A DNA stretch of 64,000 bases from Clostridia bacterium (GTDB lineage: Bacteria; Bacillota; Clostridia; Oscillospirales; CAG-272): assembly GCA_900767415.1 (NCBI GenBank), contig CAAFYZ010000028.1, positions 1 through 64,000 on the forward strand, read 5' to 3'. The notes under the pieces are model-generated. The model saw only the letters and a program-made list of their open reading frames with translations. It had not been told where the DNA came from and did no database searches. The translations under genes were made by a program, and so were the position numbers. This document shows, one piece after another, positions 15,824 to 24,768 of the stretch (position 1 is its first letter; every line of letters begins with the position of its first letter).

Positions 15824-18448
15824 ATGTTTTTCGACGAAAAGCATAATAAAATCGTGTCCGACACCCTCTCCGGGAAATTCCGGGTCGCGGCGGAAGAGGA
15901 TCTTTTGCCGAAACTCAGAGAGGTGTACGGTGAGGCGCTCTCGGGCGTGTCGATGTATGAAGATTACATAGCGGACGATTTTTCGTCGGGCGGCTTCTGG
16001 TACTACCCGATGACCCTGCAGTATAAAGAAGGGTATGCGACCGCATGGGTACGGTATCCGTACGCCGTCGGCAGCAAGGATTTTGCCGGCTCTCCCTATT
16101 CCTATGTCGGGGCGAAACCTCTGTCCTTTACCCTTGTGCCCGAAGAGGAAGTGCCCGAGCGTATGCTCCGCGCCCTCGCGGGCAGACGCGTTTCTGCGCC
16201 GAAAGGGGCGATCACCGTCCGGGTTGAGACCACGGCGGAAAACCCGCTGCTCCTCGTCGGAAAATATTCGCAGAGTTTCCTTGACGAGATGGCTCTGCAG
16301 CTGACCGACGAGATCGAGCGGAAGATGTCGGTGCGCGGGATCGCGAAGACGAACATTACCCTGACCATGGTCTTTGCCGCCGGCACGTATATGGAGCACA
16401 CGTCGGAGAATCAGACCTATCGTCGCCTTCTCATGTCGGAGAACGGACGCTCGGTCAAGGATTTCTGGATTCGCTGGCGGAAGGTGGAAGGCGAGGGTGC
16501 CTTCTCGGTCAGCAGTGCCGTCGATGCGGGGAGCATCGCCTTCTCGATCGGAGAAGACGTGCCGCAGAAGATCCGCGAGAAGGAATACCGCTATCTGACA
16601 CGGCAGGACGTCAATAAATACCGCTTCGCCATGGGACGCAAGAACGTGACCGAATGGCGGGAGATCATCAAGCGCGCCGTGAAGCGCGGAGAGCTTGTCC
16701 GCGTGACCGAAGAAGAAAAGATCAACGAGGGGGACGCCGAGGTCAGACGCAAACTCACCGAGATCCTCGGAGAGGAGACCCTGCCGTATACCCCGAGCGA
16801 AAACACGCCCGCCCACGCACCGGAGAACGAAGAGTTCGAGCGCGCCATGCGGCTTGCCCGCACCTTCCTGTCTTCCGACGAGGGAGAAGAGAAGGAAAAG
16901 ACGTCCGACCGTCCGCAAGAAGACGCACCTTCGGGCGACGGGGAAGACACCGCGGACGAAGAAGAGACGGTTGCCGCGCCTGCGCCGACCCCCGCCCCCG
17001 CACCTGCGCCCGAGGCGGAACCGGTACTCATAACACCGACCTTTACCATTGAGAAAAAACGGGAGAGCGGCGACATCGCCGACCCCGTGATTCCCACCCA
17101 TGTGGTGGAAGAAAACACCGTTCTTCCGCACGAGTTCGAGGAAGAACGCCGCCGCGCCGCGGCAGAGAACGCCCGTCTGAGAGAAGAGGCGGAGACGCTT
17201 CGCGCCGAGAAGGCAAAACTCGCGGAAGCGAACCGTCGCGCCGAAGAAGAGGCGGCAGAACGCGCCCGCCTTGCCCGCGAGGCGGAAGCCCTCAGAAATG
17301 AGAAGGCGGCACTTGAGGCAAAAGCACAGCGTTCCGCTCTCGAAGAGGAAGAAGAGCGCAATCGGATGCGCCGTGAGATCAAGAATCAGATGCGCCTGGA
17401 ATTCGAGGCACGGGAAAGAGAACGCGCCGCGGAAGAGGCAAGACTCGCTCTCCTGCGTGCAAGACAGCTGGAAGAGTTGCGCCTTGCCGAAGAGGCGAAG
17501 CGCGCCGAAGAAGAAAAGCGTGCGGAAGAAGCACGTCGCCTTGCCGAAGAGGCAAAACGGGCGGAAGAAGCACGCCTTGCCGAGGAGGCACGGCTCGCGG
17601 AAGAAGCGCGTCTCGAAGAAGAACGCCGTCTTGCCGAAGAGGCAAAGCGCGCGGAGGAAGAACGCCTCGCCGAGGAGGCACGCAAGGCAGAAGAAGCGCG
17701 CCTTGCGGAAGAACGCCGTCTTGCCGAAGAGGCAAAGCGCGCGGAGGAAGAACGCCTTGCCGAAGAAGCACGCAAAGCGGAAGAAGCACGGCAGGCGGAA
17801 GAGAGAAGACTTGCCGAAGAGGCAAAACGGGCGGAAGAAGAACGCCGCAGAAAAGACGCCGAACTCGCCGAACAGGTGCGCCGCGCCGCGGAAGAGGCAC
17901 GGCTTGCCGCCGAAGAAGCCCGTCGCGCCGCCGAAGAGGCAAAGCGCGCGGAAGAAGCCCGCATTGCCGCCGAGGAACGCCGCGTGACGGAAGCCCGTCG
18001 GGCGGAAGAACTCCGCCGCACGGAAGAGGCGCGCCGCGCCGAAGAAAAACGCCGTGCCGAAGAAGCGGCACGCAAGGCGGAAGAGGCAAGAGTCGCCGCG
18101 GAAAAAAGACGCGCGGAAGAAGAGCGTATCGCCGCCGAAGCCCGCATTGCCGCCGAAGAAGAAGCGAGAAAAGCGAGATATACCTATTCTTCGCGCATGG
18201 TACATCTCTTCTTCCGCCATCCCGTCGACCCCAATGTGACCGAGACGATCCGCGACATTATGAACGAGACGATTCACTTCTTCGGCAAGGACGATGTCTA
18301 TATTTCGGTCAGAGCCAGTATGCCAAGCGAATCGACCGTCGATCTTTTCTTCGTGAAATTCCCCGATCAGGAAGAGGACCTTCTGCTGAACATTATCAAG
18401 GTGCTCGGGAAGAATAATCTCGGTATTTCCAAAGTGGTTCTGGAATAA
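15824..18448 (+). CDS. Uncharacterised 874-residue protein with a very long charged single helix
   Basis: I do not recognise a named family. The protein has four parts. Residues 1 to about 330 form a globular, Tyr/Phe-containing domain of unknown type. Residues 335-430 are an acidic, Pro/Ala-rich linker. Residues about 440-785 are almost only Ala, Glu, Arg, Lys and Leu (AEEAKRAEEERLAEEARKAE type), predicted as an uninterrupted single alpha-helix or coiled coil, roughly 50 nm if straight. Residues 786-874 form a compact C-terminal domain (MVHLFFRHPVDPNVTETIRD). There is no signal peptide or membrane segment, so it is probably cytosolic and possibly a spacer or scaffold. It is monocistronic. 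Confidence 0.8.
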   Translation: MFFDEKHNKIVSDTLSGKFRVAAEEDLLPKLREVYGEALSGVSMYEDYIADDFSSGGFWYYPMTLQYKEGYATAWVRYPYAVGSKDFAGSPYSYVGAKPLSFTLVPEEEVPERMLRALAGRRVSAPKGAITVRVETTAENPLLLVGKYSQSFLDEMALQLTDEIERKMSVRGIAKTNITLTMVFAAGTYMEHTSENQTYRRLLMSENGRSVKDFWIRWRKVEGEGAFSVSSAVDAGSIAFSIGEDVPQKIREKEYRYLTRQDVNKYRFAMGRKNVTEWREIIKRAVKRGELVRVTEEEKINEGDAEVRRKLTEILGEETLPYTPSENTPAHAPENEEFERAMRLARTFLSSDEGEEKEKTSDRPQEDAPSGDGEDTADEEETVAAPAPTPAPAPAPEAEPVLITPTFTIEKKRESGDIADPVIPTHVVEENTVLPHEFEEERRRAAAENARLREEAETLRAEKAKLAEANRRAEEEAAERARLAREAEALRNEKAALEAKAQRSALEEEEERNRMRREIKNQMRLEFEARERERAAEEARLALLRARQLEELRLAEEAKRAEEEKRAEEARRLAEEAKRAEEARLAEEARLAEEARLEEERRLAEEAKRAEEERLAEEARKAEEARLAEERRLAEEAKRAEEERLAEEARKAEEARQAEERRLAEEAKRAEEERRRKDAELAEQVRRAAEEARLAAEEARRAAEEAKRAEEARIAAEERRVTEARRAEELRRTEEARRAEEKRRAEEAARKAEEARVAAEKRRAEEERIAAEARIAAEEEARKARYTYSSRMVHLFFRHPVDPNVTETIRDIMNETIHFFGKDDVYISVRASMPSESTVDLFFVKFPDQEEDLLLNIIKVLGKNNLGISKVVLE
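17621..17842 (+). repeat. 90-bp (30-codon) tandem repeat inside the helix-coding region
   Basis: Copies start at 17621, 17711 and 17801 (the last partial). The first 46 bases of copies 1 and 2 are identical, encoding ERRLAEEAKRAEEER. This indicates recent segmental duplication of the helical rod. Confidence 0.85.
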
Positions 18449-18451
18449 CGA

Positions 18452-18482
18452 AAAAACCGCCGTATCCGATACGGCGGTTTTT
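18452..18482 (+). terminator. Terminator after the long-helix protein gene
   Basis: An AAAACCGCCGTATC-type stem with a 2-base apex and T5 starts three bases after the stop codon; its A-run makes it usable from the opposite gene as well. Confidence 0.88.
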
Positions 18483-18527
18483 GTCACTTAAAAATGAGGA
18501 TAACGCAAAGAAAAGTTTGCTTTTTTG

Positions 18528-18986
18528 TCAAACCGTTGCCACCTTCAGCGTGATGGTGATGGCACCCTCTTCCTCCGTTACCGTCTTCGACGCAGAGATT
18601 CCCGCATAGCGGAGAGAGGAGAGCGCGGCGTTCAGCGCGCGGGAGAAGACCCCGATCTTCTCGGCTGTCCCCGTCGCCGCCGAAGCGGCGGCGAGCGTGT
18701 CGACGAGTTCTTCGGTCTCGGCAACGCTCAGATGCCCGTCGACGATGCGAGCGATCGCCCCGCGGATCATGCCCTCGTCCCCGAGACGGAGCAATGCCCG
18801 CGCGTGCCGCTCGGTCAGCAGGCTGTCGACGATCAGATCCTGCATCGGCTGGGAGAATTTCAAAAGGCGCAGTTTGTTCGCTATGTAGGACTGACTGACT
18901 CCGAGTTTTTTCGCCGCTTCCTCTTGGGTTGTGCCCGAGATCCTCAGGATTCCGTATACGGCACGCGCTTCTTCAAACATATTCAT
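18528..18986 (-). CDS. Noc/ParB-like protein reduced to its HTH and C-terminal part
   Basis: The 152-residue protein matches the central DNA-binding part of Noc/Spo0J: GTTQEEAAKKLGVSQSYIAN (helix-turn-helix), KLRLLKFSQPMQDLIVDS and LLTERHARALLRLGD. The N-terminal ParB/Srx CTPase domain with its GERRxRA motif is absent, so CTP-dependent clamp formation cannot occur. A partner gene order like rsmG-noc supports descent from Noc (nucleoid occlusion). It may have kept only sequence-specific DNA binding. The ATG at 18986 (MNMFEEARAVYGI) follows GGAAAGAG; a start at 19067 has no SD. A terminator separates it from rsmG. Confidence 0.8.
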   Translation of the reverse strand: MNMFEEARAVYGILRISGTTQEEAAKKLGVSQSYIANKLRLLKFSQPMQDLIVDSLLTERHARALLRLGDEGMIRGAIARIVDGHLSVAETEELVDTLAAASAATGTAEKIGVFSRALNAALSSLRYAGISASKTVTEEEGAITITLKVATV

Positions 18987-19093
18987 CGTTTTCTCTTTCC
19001 CGGGCAGATGCCCGACTTTTTTGTTTCCGCTTCCATTGTAGCACGGAGAAAAGAAGAAACGTGTCATACCCTGTCGGGAAATCCGATTTTCCG

Positions 19094-19133
19094 AAAAAAA
19101 CGGACTGTCGTGCGAAACGACAGCCCGTTTTTT
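19094..19133. terminator. Terminator between rsmG and the Noc-like gene
   Basis: AAAAAACGG/CTGTCGT arms (one mismatch) around a GCGAA loop, with a T-run on both strands. It acts on the minus strand after rsmG. Confidence 0.82.
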
Positions 19134-19142
19134 GTCTCCCCC

Positions 19143-19880
19143 TTACAGCGGCTTTTTCGAGATTTGCGCATACGCTCTCGGATATGCCGTCGGCGTGCGG
19201 GAGATCTTGTCTACCGTGAGCAGAGGTCGCTCGAACACCTCGCCGCGGTATTTCAGCGTAAGAATATCGCCCTCCGTGAGTTTTCCGCCGAGCAGGGAGA
19301 TCCCGCGTTTTGCCTCTCTCGCCTCGAAGATCGCGTTTTTTCCCTTCATCGCGACCATCCGACCGCCGACGCGTACGAGCGGCAGGCAGAGTTCGACGAG
19401 GAGCCTCATCGCGGCGACCGCGCGGGATACCGCGACGTCGAACTTTTCGCGGAAGGCGTCGTCATGCCCGAGGTCTTCCGCCCGCGCCGTCCGTGTCCGC
19501 ACGTTCGTAAGTCCGAGAAGCTTTGCACACTCCCCGACAAAACGCACTTTTTTCTCGGTGGAATCCACCGCCGTCACCGTGACGTCTTCCCGCAGTAGCG
19601 CGAGCGGCAGAGTGGGGAATCCCGCACCGCACCCGACGTCGATGACCTGCGTCCCCTTCGGCAGAAGGCGGGCGAGGGGGGCACAGTCGACGTAATGGCG
19701 GAATACGATCTCGGAGGGATCGGTGATTGCCGTCAGATTGTATTTTTCGTTCTCGCTTAGCAGATGCTCGGTCAGAAGGAGGAATTTGTCGTTTTTTTGT
19801 TTGGAGAGGAGAGAAGAAAAGCCGTTTTCGGAAAAACACGCGTTCATTTCCGAAAAAAAGGCGTTGCGGTCGATCGGCAT
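19143..19880 (-). CDS. rsmG: RsmG, 16S rRNA (guanine-527-N7)-methyltransferase
   Basis: The 245-residue protein has the RsmG hallmarks: the NLTAITDPSEIVFRHYVDC opening (NLTai...h..DSl), motif I VIDVGCGAGFPTLPLAL, VTAVDSTEKKVRFV, and AVSRAVAAMRLLVELCLPLV. It methylates G527 in the 16S decoding region using SAM. It is slightly longer than usual at the C-terminus (family about 215-240). In Bacillota it typically sits next to noc and parAB, matching the neighbour here. The start follows GGGAGG on the minus strand. Confidence 0.93.
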   Translation of the reverse strand: MPIDRNAFFSEMNACFSENGFSSLLSKQKNDKFLLLTEHLLSENEKYNLTAITDPSEIVFRHYVDCAPLARLLPKGTQVIDVGCGAGFPTLPLALLREDVTVTAVDSTEKKVRFVGECAKLLGLTNVRTRTARAEDLGHDDAFREKFDVAVSRAVAAMRLLVELCLPLVRVGGRMVAMKGKNAIFEAREAKRGISLLGGKLTEGDILTLKYRGEVFERPLLTVDKISRTPTAYPRAYAQISKKPL

Positions 19881-19982
19881 ACGATACCTCCCGGGGTTTT
19901 TCTTTTATTCTACCATTTTGCGCACCGCTTGTCAAGAAAAACCTCGGACACATAAAATCGTTATCTTTTTAACAATAAGATA

Positions 19983-20011
19983 TTGACTAAATCGCGAAAA
20001 TGTGGTATGAT
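19983..20011 (+). promoter_or_regulatory. Promoter of pgk-tpiA
   Basis: TTGACT, 17 bases, TATGAT, 53 bases before the pgk ATG. Confidence 0.8.
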
Positions 20012-20064
20012 AAATGACGGTAAAAAATATTTTAACCGGATTTCCGGAAAAAGGAGATTTCAAA

Positions 20065-21384
20065 ATGGCAACTTACAACAAGAAAACCATTGAAGATGTT
20101 GATGTCGCCGGCAAGACCGTTCTGGTCCGTTGCGACTTCAACGTTCCGATGAAGGACGGCGTCATCACCTCGGACAAGCGTATCGTCGGTGCGATGCCTA
20201 CCATCGAGTATCTTATGAACCACGGTGCAAAAGTCATTCTTTGTTCCCACATGGGGAAACCGCACAATATCTTCACCGAGGGCTTCGGTCTGACGAAGAA
20301 GGAGAAGAAGGCGGTCGAGGCGCTTCCCGCCGAAGAGCAGGCAGCGGCAAAAGAGGCATATCTTGCCAAGGCACTGAAGGACGATAAGAAGAAACTCACT
20401 CTCCGTCCGGTCTGCGACAGAATCAACGAACTTCTCGGTGCGAAGAAGGTTACCTTCGCCGAGGACATCATCGGTCCCGACGCAAAGGCGAAGATCGCCG
20501 CGATGAAACCCGGCGAGGCAGTCCTTCTCGAGAACACCCGTTTCGACGCAAGAGAAGAGAAGAACGATCCTACCATGGCAAAAGAGCTTGCCTCTCTCGC
20601 CGACATTTTCGTCAACGACGCGTTCGGCGCCGCGCACAGAGCGCACGCCTCCACCGCCGGCGTTGCCGATTATATCCCCGCCGTCTGCGGCTACCTGATT
20701 CAGAAAGAGATCACCGTGATGGGCAAGGCACTCTCCAATCCCGAGAGACCCTTCGTCGCCATTCTCGGCGGTGCCAAGGTTGCGGATAAACTCAACGTAA
20801 TCGACAACCTTCTCTCGAAGGTCGATACCCTGATCATCGGCGGAGGAATGTCCTTTACGTTCGCCGCCGCCAAGGGCCTTTGCGTCGGCAAGTCTCTGCT
20901 CGACGAGACGAAGCTCGACTACTGCCGCGAGATGATGGCGAAGGCAAAAGAGAAGGGCGTCAACCTTCTTCTTCCCGTAGATACCGCGATTGCAAAAGAC
21001 TTCCCGAATCCCATCGACGCCCCGATCGAAATTCAGTATGTCGACGTCGACAAGATTCCCGAGGATATGGAAGGGCTTGACATCGGACCCAAGAGTGCGA
21101 AACTCTTCGCCGATGCAATCCTCTCCGCCAAGACCGTGGTCTGGAACGGACCGATGGGCGTGTTCGAGAACCCGACGCTTGCGAAGGGTACGATCGCCGT
21201 TGCGCAGGCACTTGCCGACAGCGATGCCGTGACGATCGTCGGCGGCGGTGATTCCGCGGCGGCGTGCGAACAGCTCGGCTATGCCTCGAAGATCACGCAC
21301 ATCTCCACGGGCGGCGGCGCATCGCTCGAATTCCTCGAAGGCAAGGACCTTCCCGGCATCTCCTGCCTGATGGACAAAGACTGA
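20065..21384 (+). CDS. pgk: Phosphoglycerate kinase with a lid-proximal insertion
   Basis: The 439-residue enzyme of glycolysis converts 1,3-bisphosphoglycerate and ADP to 3-phosphoglycerate and ATP. Visible motifs are VRCDFNVPMKDG, SHMGKP, ENTRF, NDAFGAAHRAHASTAGV, the nucleotide-site LGGAKVADKLNV and GGGDSAAA near the end. It is about 40 residues longer than usual. The extra residues lie at about 66-110, directly after SHMGKP (normally followed almost at once by FSLAPVA) and are Lys/Glu/Ala-rich, so probably helical. The ATG follows AAAAAGGAG. tpiA follows after 18 bases. Confidence 0.95.
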   Translation: MATYNKKTIEDVDVAGKTVLVRCDFNVPMKDGVITSDKRIVGAMPTIEYLMNHGAKVILCSHMGKPHNIFTEGFGLTKKEKKAVEALPAEEQAAAKEAYLAKALKDDKKKLTLRPVCDRINELLGAKKVTFAEDIIGPDAKAKIAAMKPGEAVLLENTRFDAREEKNDPTMAKELASLADIFVNDAFGAAHRAHASTAGVADYIPAVCGYLIQKEITVMGKALSNPERPFVAILGGAKVADKLNVIDNLLSKVDTLIIGGGMSFTFAAAKGLCVGKSLLDETKLDYCREMMAKAKEKGVNLLLPVDTAIAKDFPNPIDAPIEIQYVDVDKIPEDMEGLDIGPKSAKLFADAILSAKTVVWNGPMGVFENPTLAKGTIAVAQALADSDAVTIVGGGDSAAACEQLGYASKITHISTGGGASLEFLEGKDLPGISCLMDKD

Positions 21385-21402
21385 GTCTTCGGAGAAAACA
21401 GC

Positions 21403-22158
21403 ATGAGAAGAACAGTCATTGCCGGCAACTGGAAAATGAATATGACCCCCAAGGCGACCAAGGCGTTCATCGAAGAACTTGCGCCCATGGTACGGGGGCT
21501 TGACGGGTGCGACATCGTCCTTTGCGTTCCGTACGTGGATATCGCCGTCGCGGTGGAAGCCGCGAAGGGGACGAACATCCATATCGGTGCGGAGAACGTC
21601 CACTTTGCGAAGAGCGGCGCGTATACCGGTGAGGTGAGTGCCGAGATGCTGACCGAGATCGGTACCGAGTACGTCGTTATCGGACATTCCGAGAGACGCC
21701 AGTACTTCGGCGAGACCGACGAGACGGTGAACCTGCGGACGAAGGCGGCGCTTGCCGCCGGGCTGAAAGTCATTCTTTGCCTCGGTGAGGTGAAGGAACA
21801 GAGACTTGCCGGTATCACCGACGAGGTGGTCGCCATGCAGACGAAACTGGATCTTGCCGGTGTCGGCGCGGAAGAGCTGAAGAACGTGATCATCGCGTAT
21901 GAGCCGGTCTGGGCGATCGGAACGGGACTTACCGCGACGCCGGAGCAGGCAGACGAGACCTGCGGCGTCATCCGTCGCACCGTTGCCTCCCTTTACGGCG
22001 ACACCGCCGCGGAAGAGATGACGATCCAGTACGGCGGATCGATGAACGACGCCAACTGCAAAGAGCTTCTTGCGAAGACCAACGTCGACGGCGGTCTGAT
22101 CGGCGGTGCCTCGCTGAAAACCGACAAGTTCACCACCATCGTTCGTGCGGCGAACTGA
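21403..22158 (+). CDS. tpiA: Triose-phosphate isomerase
   Basis: The 251-residue TIM barrel interconverts dihydroxyacetone phosphate and glyceraldehyde 3-phosphate. The N-terminal AGNWKMN holds the substrate-binding Asn and Lys, VIGHSERRQYFGE the electrophilic His, IAYEPVWAIGTG the catalytic Glu, YGGSMN the phosphate-binding loop, and GLIGGASL the closing loop. It is co-transcribed with pgk, as is common in Firmicutes. A good SD is weak here (GGAGAAAACAGC), consistent with translational linkage. Confidence 0.95.
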   Translation: MRRTVIAGNWKMNMTPKATKAFIEELAPMVRGLDGCDIVLCVPYVDIAVAVEAAKGTNIHIGAENVHFAKSGAYTGEVSAEMLTEIGTEYVVIGHSERRQYFGETDETVNLRTKAALAAGLKVILCLGEVKEQRLAGITDEVVAMQTKLDLAGVGAEELKNVIIAYEPVWAIGTGLTATPEQADETCGVIRRTVASLYGDTAAEEMTIQYGGSMNDANCKELLAKTNVDGGLIGGASLKTDKFTTIVRAAN

Positions 22159-22200
22159 TATTCGTAAACTTTCATTAGCATTTTTAACACAAGAAAAACA

Positions 22201-22243
22201 AACGAAATATCCCGCGGATTTCTCCGCGGGATATTTCGTTTTC
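22201..22243. terminator. Bidirectional terminator after tpiA
   Basis: An 18-bp perfect stem (AACGAAATATCCCGCGGA) with a TTTC loop and T-run. Confidence 0.92.
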
Positions 22244-22305
22244 TACATATTATATTATATGGAACGTTCGGTTGTCGGAAAGAATCGCACCGTGTAAACT
22301 TTGGA

Positions 22306-24480
22306 TTACTTTTCTTCAAAATGGAACTTGTAAGATGCAAAGTCTGCGGCGGGGAACTTCGGCACGAGGCCGACGTGTGTGAGCGTCGCACCGGAGAGAA
22401 TCAGACCGAGCTCTCGGACGTAATACCGCTTGCTCTCGTCAAGACCCGTCGCCTTGAAGCGGACGATCTCTCCGTTCGCGGGGTTGAGACGGCGGTAGAG
22501 CGTCAGTACCGAGCGGCTCTTGTCCTTTGCCACGACGTGGAATCCGAAATACTCCGATGTGTACGGATCGGCAATGCGGTACAGATCGCCGTCGAGAATC
22601 AGATCCTCGCAGGCGAGATATTCCGCTACCTGCGCGCGCACCGCGCCGATATCTTCTTCGGTCAGTTTCGTCGTGTCGAGTTCGTATCCCATCGCACCGA
22701 GGGAGGCGATGTCGCCGCGGGTCGCGAGGGGGGTGATCCGTCCGACCTGGTGATTCGGCACTTCGGAGACGTGGCAGCTCATGGAAGAGAGAGGATAGAC
22801 GATGGAGGTGCCGTACTGGATGCGCGTACGCTCTTCCGCGTCCGAGTCGTCGGAGGTCCAGATCTGCGGGAAGTAGGAGAGTACCGCGGGGTCAAAGCGC
22901 GCGCCGCCGCCCGAGCAACCTTCGAAGAAGACGTGCGGGTTGGCAAGGACGATTCTGTCGAACAGATCGTACACGCCGAGGGCATACCGGTGCGAGAATT
23001 CGCCCTGTCTGTCGGCGGGAAGACCGAGGGAGAAAAATTCGGTTACGTTGCGGTTATAATCCCATTTGACGTAGTCGATGGCGTTTTCGGAGAGCACTTT
23101 GTTGACCGAATCCACGATATAGTCGCGCACGTCCTTGCGCGTCAGGTCGAGCATACGCTGATGGCGGGCATAGCAGGGGAGTCTGCCCGGTACGCCGATC
23201 GCATAGTCGGGGTGCGCACGGAAGAGGTCGGAGTCTTCGCTGATCATCTCCGGCTCGAACCAAAGACCGAACTTCATCCCGAGTGCGTGTGCGTGTTCGA
23301 TCACGGGGGTCAGTCCCTTCGGCATCTTCTCCGTATTGACGAACCAGTCGCCGAGTCCCGACAGCTCATTGTTGCGCACGCCGAACCAGCCGTCGTCGAG
23401 GACGAAGGTGTCGATCCCCGTGTCCTTCACCGCGTCCATGATAGCGATCAGTTTTTCGGGGGTGAAGTTGAAGTAGGTGCCTTCCCAGTTGTTGATGAGA
23501 AGGGGACGGTGCGTGTGCACTTTGTCCGCGGGGATGAGGTGCGAGCGGAACGCGTCGTGGAAGGCACGGCTCATGCCGCCGAGTCCCTCGTCGGAATAGG
23601 CGATGACCGCCTCCGGCGTCTCGAACCCGGCACCGGGGGCAAGCTCCCAGGAGAAGCCGAAGTCGTTGATACCGCCGAGGATCAGCGACTCGCCGTTGGC
23701 AAGTCCCTGTGCCTTGAGAACGTAGGAGGAAGAATAGACGAGACTCACGCCGTATGCGTCACCCCGCGTCTCTGTCGTGTCCTTGCCGAGAATCCCGAGG
23801 AAGGGATTCAGCACCGAAGAGGAGGTCGCGCGCTTCGAGTCGATCGAGCATACGCCGTGCCGCATGGGGGTGCGCTCGATCTTGCGCTCCGCCGCCCACG
23901 CGCCTTCGAGCGAGAGAAGGTCGTAATGATTCTCCGGCAGGGTGAGTGCGAAGGAGTAGGCGCGGTCGAGACGGAGCGGGATCTCCGAAAGGTTGCGGTA
24001 GACGATCCGCCGCGCAATGACGGCGGCATCGTCATACACCGTATAATACAGGTCGGCGGCAAAGAGCGAAAAACGGTCGAGAAGGTGTAAAACGAGTGTC
24101 TCCCCGCCGGAGAGAGAGGGCATACCGGAGATGCGCGGCTTTTCGGGCAGGATCTCGTAGCCGTCGAAGAGAAGTTCCGTCAGCCGGTCTCCCGTCGGAG
24201 AGGTGACCGAGACGGTCGGCTCGCGGTAGTCGCTGTTGCCGAAGAAGGTCAGCTCGGCGGGGACGTTCAGATAGGTGACAAAGGGATGGAAAGCCCCCGG
24301 TTTCGAAGGGGTGGAAGAAAGACCGCCGCTCGAACGGGTGAAGAAAAGGGGATCGTGCGCGATGGTTTTTCCGAAATACAGATGTTCGGGATAACCCGAC
24401 GCGTTGACGGTGAAAGCATAGGTGATTCCTTTTCCGTCAAGGAAAAAAGTTTTGGAATTTTTGTCGAAAACAATAGCCAT
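22306..24480 (-). CDS. GH36 alpha-galactosidase
   Basis: The 724-residue enzyme has the GH36 layout: an N-terminal beta-sandwich, then a TIM barrel with NNWEGTYFNFTPEKLI, VLDDGWFGVRN, KFGLWFEPEMIS, the nucleophile Asp in YVKWDYNRNV and the acid/base Asp in IWTSDDSDAEERTRIQYG, and a C-terminal domain. It hydrolyses terminal alpha-1,6-galactosides (melibiose, raffinose-type) and, lacking a signal peptide, does so inside the cell. It depends on uptake by some ABC transporter, and the MsmX-type ATPase gene lies divergently next to it. ATG at 24480 after AAAGGAG. Confidence 0.93.
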   Translation of the reverse strand: MAIVFDKNSKTFFLDGKGITYAFTVNASGYPEHLYFGKTIAHDPLFFTRSSGGLSSTPSKPGAFHPFVTYLNVPAELTFFGNSDYREPTVSVTSPTGDRLTELLFDGYEILPEKPRISGMPSLSGGETLVLHLLDRFSLFAADLYYTVYDDAAVIARRIVYRNLSEIPLRLDRAYSFALTLPENHYDLLSLEGAWAAERKIERTPMRHGVCSIDSKRATSSSVLNPFLGILGKDTTETRGDAYGVSLVYSSSYVLKAQGLANGESLILGGINDFGFSWELAPGAGFETPEAVIAYSDEGLGGMSRAFHDAFRSHLIPADKVHTHRPLLINNWEGTYFNFTPEKLIAIMDAVKDTGIDTFVLDDGWFGVRNNELSGLGDWFVNTEKMPKGLTPVIEHAHALGMKFGLWFEPEMISEDSDLFRAHPDYAIGVPGRLPCYARHQRMLDLTRKDVRDYIVDSVNKVLSENAIDYVKWDYNRNVTEFFSLGLPADRQGEFSHRYALGVYDLFDRIVLANPHVFFEGCSGGGARFDPAVLSYFPQIWTSDDSDAEERTRIQYGTSIVYPLSSMSCHVSEVPNHQVGRITPLATRGDIASLGAMGYELDTTKLTEEDIGAVRAQVAEYLACEDLILDGDLYRIADPYTSEYFGFHVVAKDKSRSVLTLYRRLNPANGEIVRFKATGLDESKRYYVRELGLILSGATLTHVGLVPKFPAADFASYKFHFEEK

Positions 24481-24533
24481 GATTCGGCTCCTTTCCGCCT
24501 GCCGGCGGATCTTTTCCGCCAAAGGTCGATGAA

Positions 24534-24562
24534 AGTATAGCACATTCCCGCAGCGTTGTCAA
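24534..24562 (-). promoter_or_regulatory. Promoter of the alpha-galactosidase gene
   Basis: On the minus strand: TTGACA, 17 bases, TATACT, about 54 bases before the ATG. Confidence 0.85.
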
Positions 24563-24703
24563 TCGTCCGCGGGAATTTTTCGTCCGCATCGGATTCTAAT
24601 AAATTAGACCGAAAGCGGGTTCTCCGTGACATCGCACAAAGAAACGAAGATTCTTTTGTGCAACACGAACAAAAAGTTTTCGTAAAAACCGTGATATTGC
24701 CCA

Positions 24704-24732
24704 TGGAAAAACGCCGCGTGATCTGCTAAAAT
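24704..24732 (+). promoter_or_regulatory. Weak promoter of the sugar-ABC ATPase gene
   Basis: TAAAAT preceded by TGC (extended -10 like) with a poor -35, TGGAAA, 17 bases upstream. Confidence 0.4.
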
Positions 24733-24768
24733 AAAATCAACCAAAAATTTTTCCAAGGAGACACAATC

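Noticed and set aside
15794..18487. 897-residue minus-strand reading frame rich in Phe/Leu/Gly repeats
   Set aside because: It is the complement of the A/E/R/K repeat region in the long-helix gene, has no SD, and its repeats mirror the real coding repeats.
20032..21687. 551-residue minus-strand frame opposite pgk
   Set aside because: pgk is certain; the frame has no SD and no recognisable domain.
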